From NCBI RefSeq assembly GCF_016863275.1, contig NZ_BOOO01000036.1, positions 158,975-222,974 on the forward strand: 64,000 bases of DNA, read 5' to 3'. Source of the DNA: Planotetraspora mira (GTDB lineage: Bacteria > Actinomycetota > Actinomycetes > Streptosporangiales > Streptosporangiaceae). The notes under the pieces are model-generated. The model was given only the letters and a program-made list of their open reading frames with translations. It was not told where the DNA came from and made no database searches. Made by a program: the position numbers and the translations under genes. Shown here one piece after another: positions 1 to 5,740 of this stretch; the first letter of the stretch is position 1, and each line of letters starts with the position of its first letter.

Positions 1-43
1 CATATCCGTCCGATTTTCGGCGAGTACTACGGGGACCCCAGGT

Positions 44-1105
44 TCATCCGTGCGGCGGTGATGGGGTGTCCCCGTCACGGAGCAGCGGGTGGGAGCGCAT
101 CGCGACCTCCAGCTCTCCGGGAAGCTCGTCCCGGTACCGGCCGAGTGTGGACAGGTCGCTGTGCCCGAGAACCCGGCGCACCGCGTCCATGTCCGTGCCG
201 TCCGCTAAGAGATGCGTCGCCGTCGTGTGGCGTAAGCCGTGCGGGGTGACGCTGCGCCGCCGCCCCGGCTCGACCCGCTGCTGCATGCGGTCGATCACCG
301 CCTGCACGTCGCCCCGTGCGAGCCGCCGGCCGCGCCAGGACAACAGCAGAGCCTTGTCCCGCTCGGCCGCCCGGACCACCAGATACGCGTCGAACACCGC
401 GGCGACGTCACGGGGGAGCGGCACATCCCTGGTCTTCCCGCCCTTGCCGAAGATCCGCCAGTAACGCACCCCGTCGTTGGTGTAGAAGTCCTCCACATTT
501 GCCCTGACTAGCTCGGACACTCTCGGCCCCAGCGTCGCGAGCAGCAGGACGATCAAGGCGTCACGGATGTCGGTCCGCTGGTCCCTTCGCCGGGCGGGCT
601 CGGCGGCGGGGGAGCGGGCCGCGCCGATCAGGCCCTCCGCCTGCTCCTTGGTCAGGGCCCGGCGCTCGGCCCGCAGCCCGCCACGCTCCCGCGCCGTGAC
701 CGATGCCGTCGCCATCGGGTTCAGCTGCACCCAGCCCACCGACGCGGCGTGCTTGAACAACGCGGAGACCGATCGCCGGAAGCGGGCCTGCGACGCCGCG
801 CTCTGCACACCCTCATCCTTGCGGGGGGCGTCCGCCCTGCGCCGCTCGTCGGGTTTCCTCGCGAACGCCAGGAGCACCTCGTCGACGTCCTCACCCGTCA
901 GGTCGTCGAGCACCCGGCCCGGGCCTGCCAGCCGTACGAACGTGGTGACGTCGCGCGCGTAGACCTCGGCGGTGGCGGGGGAGAGCGCCCCGGTCACGGT
1001 CTTGGCCCGCACCAGATCCACGTAACGATCGGCGGCCTCCTCCACGGTCAGGCGGTTCACCTGTGCGGGCAGCATGATCGAAACCGTACCGGTGCCCACC
1101 GACAT
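44..1105 (-). CDS. Tyrosine recombinase (XerC/D or phage-integrase family)
   Basis: The 353-residue protein has the two-part layout of a tyrosine recombinase: an N-terminal SAM-like core-binding domain (about residues 18-120) and a catalytic domain (about 145-340). The catalytic set is visible: Arg in LGPRVSELV, Lys in GKGGKTRDVPL, HxxR in PHGLRHTTATHLL, the second His in VLGHSDLSTLGRY and the nucleophilic Tyr ending that motif. It should cut and rejoin DNA through a 3'-phosphotyrosine link. No tRNA or clear att site lies beside it, so it may be a chromosomal Xer-like enzyme or the relic of an integrated element. It borders the repeat island at 1133-2314, which is suggestive but does not prove a link. 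The ATG start gives a full-length N domain. Confidence 0.9.
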   Translation of the reverse strand: MSVGTGTVSIMLPAQVNRLTVEEAADRYVDLVRAKTVTGALSPATAEVYARDVTTFVRLAGPGRVLDDLTGEDVDEVLLAFARKPDERRRADAPRKDEGVQSAASQARFRRSVSALFKHAASVGWVQLNPMATASVTARERGGLRAERRALTKEQAEGLIGAARSPAAEPARRRDQRTDIRDALIVLLLATLGPRVSELVRANVEDFYTNDGVRYWRIFGKGGKTRDVPLPRDVAAVFDAYLVVRAAERDKALLLSWRGRRLARGDVQAVIDRMQQRVEPGRRRSVTPHGLRHTTATHLLADGTDMDAVRRVLGHSDLSTLGRYRDELPGELEVAMRSHPLLRDGDTPSPPHG

Positions 1106-1132
1106 TCACAGATCGAAGAGCCGGCGACCACC

Positions 1133-1302
1133 GTGATCATGCACACCTTCGGGAATGTGCGGCCTGAGCTGCACCGACTCGTTCCGTGATCATGCACGGA
1201 TTCGGCCGCACCTGCCGTGACGTGCGTCTTTGCCGTGCGTGATCGTGCGCACTTTCTGGCAGATCCCGCTGAGCTGGCCTTACGTCAAGCGCGATCATGC
1301 AC
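1133..1302. repeat. 53-bp-period motif array A (four cores)
   Basis: Four copies of a 12-bp core start at 1133, 1186, 1239 and 1291, i.e. spacings of 53, 53 and 52 bp. The first two read GTGATCATGCAC exactly; the third (GTGATCGTGCGC) and fourth (GCGATCATGCAC) are degenerate. The 41-bp stretches between them are less conserved. The array lies in the 318-bp gene-free stretch upstream of the recombinase gene and downstream of the gene at 1424-1864. Function is unknown. Confidence 0.85.
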
Positions 1303-1381
1303 GTGACTGTGTGCAGCGGCCTGGCCTCGGCATTCAGTTTCTGGTGGCGCCGCGTTGGCGAGGGTGCTCAGAAGAACCGTT

Positions 1382-1423
1382 CTCCCATACCGGACAGAAT
1401 TCACCTTCTGTCCGGTATGGGAG
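1382..1423 (-). terminator. Perfect 18-bp-stem hairpin abutting a stop codon
   Basis: Positions 1382-1399 and 1406-1423 are perfectly complementary (18-bp stem, 6-base loop at 1400-1405). The hairpin begins directly after the TAA of the minus-strand gene at 1424-1864, so it is placed as that gene's terminator. There is no strong U-tract on the minus strand, so it may instead be an mRNA-stabilising hairpin or a bidirectional barrier. Confidence 0.7.
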
Positions 1424-1864
1424 TTAGAGGGCATTGATGAATGCTTCTGCTTCCACTTGTCCCATTCCGGTCTCGCCGCGGACGAGTAGCACGGCCTGCT
1501 GGGTACGGCCGGCCGCCTTCAGCTCGCGAACCCGGGAGGCGAGGTCGGAGGGGGTGGGGGTGACTCCTGGAATCGGCTGTCCCGCGGCGATGGCATCCAC
1601 GACGCTCTTGCCTTCTCTGGGGCCGATCCCGGTTTCCTCCCTGACGACCTTGATCGCCTGAGTTTTCCGTCCTTCGGCGATGAGAGCCCGTACACGGTTC
1701 TGCAGGTCAGCGGAGATCGGCGGCGGAAGCCCGGGTGAACGCCAGCCAAGCGAGGTGCTGGGCCGGGCGCCTGTCCGGACTGCGGCCAGCACGACCACGA
1801 GTGCCGCGACCGTGAGAAGGGCGGCGAGCACCAAGACGACTAACTCGATCGTGAGGCCGAACAT
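1424..1864 (-). CDS. Membrane-anchored protein with two L7/L12 C-domain-like repeats
   Basis: The 146-residue protein starts with a strong hydrophobic segment (about residues 4-29). After a Pro-rich linker come two similar repeats, about residues 54-92 and 106-146. Each has the pattern RVR-L-A-GR-TQA---VR-ETG-G--E---, which resembles the C-terminal domain of ribosomal protein L7/L12 (xxAIKVVREITGLGLKEAK). Proteins of this kind in actinobacteria have no fixed function; the fold could serve protein-protein contact. The gene sits alone between the 53-bp-period arrays and ends in a strong hairpin. Function not assigned. Confidence 0.7.
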   Translation of the reverse strand: MFGLTIELVVLVLAALLTVAALVVVLAAVRTGARPSTSLGWRSPGLPPPISADLQNRVRALIAEGRKTQAIKVVREETGIGPREGKSVVDAIAAGQPIPGVTPTPSDLASRVRELKAAGRTQQAVLLVRGETGMGQVEAEAFINAL

Positions 1865-1911
1865 GTCGTGATCGTACGGCTTTACCTACCCATTGCCCCA
1901 GCCCCCTCGGC

Positions 1912-1976
1912 GTGATCATGCACACCTTCGGGAATGCGCGGCGCGAGCTGCACCGACACGTTTCGTGATCATGCGA
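1912..1976. repeat. 53-bp-period motif array B (two cores)
   Basis: Cores begin at 1912 (GTGATCATGCAC, exact) and 1965 (GTGATCATGCGA), 53 bp apart. The 65 bases are a near copy of 1133-1197 in the same orientation and an inverted copy of 2197-2261. The block lies in the 510-bp gap upstream of the small membrane-protein gene. Confidence 0.8.
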
Positions 1977-2143
1977 TGCGCAGGCATGCTCGCCGGCAAT
2001 CATTAATTAATCTACATTGTAAAGGCGCTCAGTTTTGGAAAATTGTTCCATCTCTCCAAAACCCAAACCAGCACCTACGAGCGCGGCTGCTGAGTTGTCT
2101 CGTCCGTTGGGTCCGGCCTGCTAGACAAGACTGAGCCGGCAGC
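1977..2143. other. AT-rich noncoding patch with hairpin
   Basis: Between repeat blocks B and C is a patch (about 1999-2070) far richer in A/T than its surroundings. It contains nested inverted repeats: TGGAA/TTCCA at 2036-2050, and GTTTTGG at 2032-2038 with CCAAAAC at 2056-2062. No gene is evident. It could be a promoter area or a recombination or insertion scar. Confidence 0.4.
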
Positions 2144-2314
2144 GCGCATGATCACGCACGGCAAAGACGCACGTCACGGCAGGTGCGACCGAATCCGTGC
2201 ATGATCACGAAACGTGTCGGTGCAGCTCGCGCCGCGCATTCCCGAAGGTGTGCATGATCACGCATCGGGGATGGCGAGGTCGTGCAGGGTATTTGCGAAT
2301 CTGTGCATGATCAC
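2144..2314. repeat. 53-bp-period motif array C (four cores, inverted relative to A)
   Basis: Cores in the orientation GTGCATGATCAC start at 2144 (one mismatch), 2197, 2250 and 2303, exactly 53 bp apart. The first 118 bases are a nearly perfect reverse complement of array A (1133-1250), spacers included. A further GTGATCAC lies at 2325-2332. The rest of the gap up to the gene ending at 2375 shows nothing else clear. Confidence 0.85.
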
Positions 2315-2374
2315 GCCCATTAAAGTGATCACGCCTATGAAGGAGTTGTGCTTGATAAGGAACATTATGTCAAG

Positions 2375-3160
2375 TTACTTGGGTTGAGGCTTCTCTCTTG
2401 GGGGTTGTGGGGCGCATGGCGTCGTCGGTTTGAGGGTGGGCTTGCTTTGTGTGGGTTGTGCTGGTGAAAGCTTCTTCGGGTCGGTCTTACTCGCCACTGC
2501 CGACACGCTCGGACACGGGACGATCGGCTCCGGGGTCGCCGTGAGCCGCAGCATGGCCAGGATCACGACGCCGATCAGCACCACGGCGCCGGCCAGGAGA
2601 ATCACACCGGTGTGATTATGCCGCCCGGGGTCGGGCGTCTCGAAGTCCTCGATTCCCGGCATCGACGACTGGGCTGACTCCTCAGGCTCCGTGACGCCGC
2701 CGTTGAAGCCGGAGCGCAATGCGAACCCGTGCCCGGACTCCACCCGGAACGCCTCCTCGTCCGCCAGGAACCTCCGGTAGGCGGCCAGTGACAGATCCCG
2801 GCAGATTCGCAGGTCGTCGGAGCCCGGTGGACCTGCTCCCCCGCCCACGTAGACGAATCCGTAGATCAACTGGAGAGGCCGGCTGTGCGTGTCCCGGGGT
2901 GCGCGCTCGGCCGGCGGCGTTCCCGGTTCGGCGACGTCCGCGGCGGTGACGATGTGGGTGGCGTGGACGATCGATATCCTCCGTCCGGAGGGTGTTTCCG
3001 TTTCGACGACGGCCGCCCGGTCCTCCTGGCTGTCCGGCACCACGGTGTCGTCGAGGACGCCGTGCTCCCCCGCCGATATGAGGAAGCCGGGCGCGAGGAT
3101 GGTGCGGTATCCGAGGCGCCTCCCCCGGGCTACGAGGAACGGCCAGGCGTACCCGCTCAT
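2375..3160 (-). CDS. Single-pass membrane protein, partner of the GTPase
   Basis: This 261-residue protein has no recognised family. It has an N-terminal globular part (about 1-155, starting MSGYAWPFLVARGRRLGYR, no signal peptide), a linker, one transmembrane helix (about residues 185-205, GVILLAGAVVLIGVVILAML) and a C-terminal tail rich in Pro, Lys, Thr and Gln. The likely topology is N-terminus inside and tail outside. The ATG at 3160 lies 4 bases after the stop of the upstream GTPase gene; a longer reading from 3244 would overlap that gene by about 80 bases and is less likely. Pairing with a membrane-anchored GTPase suggests a two-component membrane complex (inference). Confidence 0.6.
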   Translation of the reverse strand: MSGYAWPFLVARGRRLGYRTILAPGFLISAGEHGVLDDTVVPDSQEDRAAVVETETPSGRRISIVHATHIVTAADVAEPGTPPAERAPRDTHSRPLQLIYGFVYVGGGAGPPGSDDLRICRDLSLAAYRRFLADEEAFRVESGHGFALRSGFNGGVTEPEESAQSSMPGIEDFETPDPGRHNHTGVILLAGAVVLIGVVILAMLRLTATPEPIVPCPSVSAVASKTDPKKLSPAQPTQSKPTLKPTTPCAPQPPREKPQPK

Positions 3161-3164
3161 GTCA

Positions 3165-4433
3165 TCACCCGCCTTCGGACAGCCGGGAGTACGGCAGACG
3201 TCCTTCCATGGCGTCCACTTTGCGGCGCATGTCGTACATGACACGTCGGCGGGCGAGCTGGATGCTTTCGATGCGCTGTTCCGCCTCGTTCAGCTCTCTG
3301 CCGAGGCGTGCTCGTTCGTCGTCGGGTGCGCCCATGCGTGAGTCGAGGAAGAAGCCGAGCACGGTGTCGCCGAATGCCGCGCCCGGGGTGCCGAGCATGG
3401 CGAGCACCGTACGGCCGGCGAGTTGGCCGGCGAAGTTGGTGAGCGAGGCGAACGCCTCGAGGGCGCCCTGCCGGGTGCGCTTGTCGACCTCGGCTCTGAT
3501 GGCGGCGATGCTGTCGTGGTCGAGGCGGGTCTCGATCTGTTCGAAGAGTCCGGGGACGACGGCCGACAGCGGGACGTCCACGTTGGTCGGCTGTACCGCG
3601 CTCTGCGGGGTTTTGACGATCTCTCCGCTCGGGTCGATGGTGGCGAATCCGGGTCCGACGGCGCTGACGGGGATGAGGCGGACCACCCGGGTGGCGCCGT
3701 GCAGGTTCACCAGTGAGCGGAAGTGGTCGTTGGACGTCAGCAGGTTGCGGACGATGTTGAGCCGGGTGCTCTCGTCGGGGTGGAGGCCGGCGAGCAGGTC
3801 CCATTTGGTGATGACGAAGCTGATGGGGGCTGTCGCCTCGAGCATGACGGGCAGGAGCGCGTTGAGGGTTCGTTCGAGGTGGAGCGGCCCTTCGGGGTGG
3901 CCGTCGACGTGCTGGCGTATGCGGTAGCCGTCGATGACTCCGATGAGGGCGTCGGCGGAGTCGATGTGGGAGAAGAGTTCCTGCTGTTTGGTGGATCCGG
4001 CGTCCTGGAGGTCGGTGAGCAACTCCCCCGCGTATTCGAGGTACTTCAGGTCGAGGATGGGGTGCGCCGCGCCGTCGATGTGCGTTTTCACGGTGAAGGT
4101 GAAGTGGCGTGTCTCGCCTTTGGCGGTGCCGCGTGGCCAGGCGCCGGTGGCGGCGGTGTCGGCCATCTGGAGGTACCAGTCGTTGAGTTGCAGGACGTCG
4201 TCGCGGGTCGCGGTGATGAAGTAGCACTGGCCGGTCGGCGCCTTGAGCCGGTGGTACATGCTGGCGAGCAGCAGTGTCTTCCCCGACCCCTGCAGGCCGA
4301 GGGCGACGACGTTGAAGGTCGGGATCGTTTCGGTGACGGTGAGCGGGCCGGTGTCGCGTCGCCTGCGGATGTGTTTGGCGAGCAGCGTGAGGAGGATGCT
4401 GAGGATGATGATGATCAGGACGACAGCCATCAT
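3165..4433 (-). CDS. Membrane-anchored TRAFAC-class GTPase
   Basis: The 422-residue protein starts with a transmembrane helix (about 3-19) followed by a basic stretch (KHIRRRR), so the GTPase domain is cytoplasmic. G1/Walker A is GLQGSGKT (about 46-53), G4 is TKWD in FVITKWDLL, and G5 is probably PVSAVG. The G3 position reads LEYAGE, with Glu where most GTPases have the Asp of DxxG. This matches the actinobacterial proteins annotated as TRAFAC-clade or double-GTPase-2 type, some of which occur in biological-conflict operons; its role here is unproven. A C-terminal helical region (about 370-410) may form a coiled coil. It is the first gene of a two-gene operon with 2375-3160. Confidence 0.75.
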   Translation of the reverse strand: MMAVVLIIIILSILLTLLAKHIRRRRDTGPLTVTETIPTFNVVALGLQGSGKTLLLASMYHRLKAPTGQCYFITATRDDVLQLNDWYLQMADTAATGAWPRGTAKGETRHFTFTVKTHIDGAAHPILDLKYLEYAGELLTDLQDAGSTKQQELFSHIDSADALIGVIDGYRIRQHVDGHPEGPLHLERTLNALLPVMLEATAPISFVITKWDLLAGLHPDESTRLNIVRNLLTSNDHFRSLVNLHGATRVVRLIPVSAVGPGFATIDPSGEIVKTPQSAVQPTNVDVPLSAVVPGLFEQIETRLDHDSIAAIRAEVDKRTRQGALEAFASLTNFAGQLAGRTVLAMLGTPGAAFGDTVLGFFLDSRMGAPDDERARLGRELNEAEQRIESIQLARRRVMYDMRRKVDAMEGRLPYSRLSEGG

Positions 4434-4517
4434 GTCGTCTCCGTCCTGGGATGGCTGAGCTGAGTGGGCGCGGAGGGGCGTGGCTCCGATCCTGGTCCGG
4501 GGCCGGGTGGGTCCGCG

Positions 4518-4535
4518 TGAGTAGGCCCGTACTCA
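4518..4535. promoter_or_regulatory. Inverted repeat TGAGTA-N6-TACTCA upstream of the GTPase operon
   Basis: Perfect 6-bp arms separated by 6 bases lie 85 bases before the GTPase start. The same arms, spaced by 5 bases, recur at 5723-5739 in the control region of the LAL regulator. It could be an operator. Confidence 0.4.
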
Positions 4536-4562
4536 AATCCTGCGCGCTATCGGTTTCCCGGG

Positions 4563-5687
4563 TCAGGGACTGACGGGCAGGGCGAGGGCGAGGTCGGCGA
4601 TGAATCTGGTGAGGGCGATCCGTTTGCGGAACAGTTCGTCCAGTTCGGGTGTCGGCTCCTCCCCCAGGAGTTCGCCGGGCAGCGCGCTGAAGCCGCAGCG
4701 GATCAGCGTCGTCGCGGTGTGGCCGAAGGCGACGTGGGCGGGGTCTCCCCCGGATCCTTCGGTGTACGCGTTGAGGATTTCGGTGTTGATCGCGGGTAGG
4801 TCGCGGGGGTCGGTCGTGCCGCTGAAGGCGAGTCCGGCCAGCAGTTGGGCGAGGTCGAAGGCGAGGGGGTACGAGCCGGACCAGCCCCAGTCGATCGCGA
4901 CGAACTCGGCTGAGCCGTCGGCGGGGATCAGCAGGTTCTGGGGGCAGGCGTCGCCGTGGACGAAGGTCTGCGGGAGGCGGTCGAGCGCGTCGAGCAGGGC
5001 GGGGACGCGTTCGGCGAGGGTGGCGAGGTCGGTGCGGAGGTCCGGGTCCGCGTGCCGGGCCACGAGTGGGTGTTCCCAAGTGGCCGGGTCGCGCAGGATC
5101 GGCAGCAGTCCCAGGGTGACCCGGCCGAGCCAGTAGGGGCGAAGGCCGGGCCCGGTGGCGTCCGTCACCTGTCGCAGGGCGGCGAGGCGGCCCAGCAGCC
5201 GGGCGGCGGTGCGGTATCGGGGCAGGTCCCAGTCGCGGGGGGCGACGCGTACGTCTTCCATCCACAGGACGAGGCGGTCGTCGCCGAGGTCGTCCACTCG
5301 GTACAGCCGGGGCAGCCGGAGGCCGTCGGGAAGGGGCAGGTCGCAGGCGTGGGCGTCCAGTTCGGCGCGCCAGGGGAACTGGGCGATGAACTCGTCTCTG
5401 GCCTGTTCGGGGATCTGGTCGATGAGCGGCCAGTGGCGGGCGGATGCGATGGCCTTGATGAACACCGACCACTTCTCCCCCCATGCCGTCGTTCCTGTCA
5501 TGCGGGCGAGTGCGGTGGTGGACGGGGTGGACAGGGGGTGGTCGACCGGTGTGAACCGCCACTCGGCGACGTCGGCGTCGCCGCGTCCGATCGCGGCGTG
5601 GACCACGTCCGTGACGGCGGCTGTGGTCAGCCGTGTGCCGAGCAGTGTGGTCAGTGCGGTGATCGCGGGGTCGTCGAGTTGTGTCAT
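4563..5687 (-). CDS. Phosphotransferase of the APH/choline-kinase fold
   Basis: The 374-residue protein carries the catalytic loop FVHGDACPQNLL and the metal-binding VAIDWGW motif, which correspond to HxDxxxxN and DxD/DFG of the aminoglycoside phosphotransferase/choline kinase superfamily. It probably phosphorylates a small hydroxylated substrate with ATP; the substrate cannot be read from the sequence. The ATG at 5687 (MTQLDDP) is preferred; in-frame starts at 5723 and further out would run into the divergent regulator. It lies between the two TGAGTA/TACTCA inverted repeats and is divergent from the LAL regulator gene. A resistance role is possible but not shown. Confidence 0.75.
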   Translation of the reverse strand: MTQLDDPAITALTTLLGTRLTTAAVTDVVHAAIGRGDADVAEWRFTPVDHPLSTPSTTALARMTGTTAWGEKWSVFIKAIASARHWPLIDQIPEQARDEFIAQFPWRAELDAHACDLPLPDGLRLPRLYRVDDLGDDRLVLWMEDVRVAPRDWDLPRYRTAARLLGRLAALRQVTDATGPGLRPYWLGRVTLGLLPILRDPATWEHPLVARHADPDLRTDLATLAERVPALLDALDRLPQTFVHGDACPQNLLIPADGSAEFVAIDWGWSGSYPLAFDLAQLLAGLAFSGTTDPRDLPAINTEILNAYTEGSGGDPAHVAFGHTATTLIRCGFSALPGELLGEEPTPELDELFRKRIALTRFIADLALALPVSP

Positions 5688-5721
5688 GGACTGAGGGTGC
5701 GCCGGGGGTTTGGGCTCTGGC

Positions 5722-5740
5722 ATGAGTATGGCGTACTCAT
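5722..5740. promoter_or_regulatory. Inverted repeat ATGAGTA-N5-TACTCAT at the divergent start region
   Basis: Perfect 7-bp arms with a 5-base spacer lie across the possible start codons of the LAL regulator (ATG at 5722 and 5728) and 35 bases upstream of the phosphotransferase start. It shares arms with the repeat at 4518-4535. Candidate autoregulatory operator. Confidence 0.4.

Noticed and set aside
1133..2314. CRISPR array
   Set aside because: Repeats are only 12 bp, spacers are related to one another and even shared between inverted blocks, and no cas gene is present.
4595..5136. Plus-strand reading frame over the phosphotransferase gene
   Set aside because: Ser/Arg-rich shadow with no motif; the minus-strand frame has the kinase motifs.
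3157..5562. 801-codon open frame on the minus strand
   Set aside because: It is an Arg/Pro-rich shadow of the GTPase and phosphotransferase genes, which have clear family motifs in other frames.
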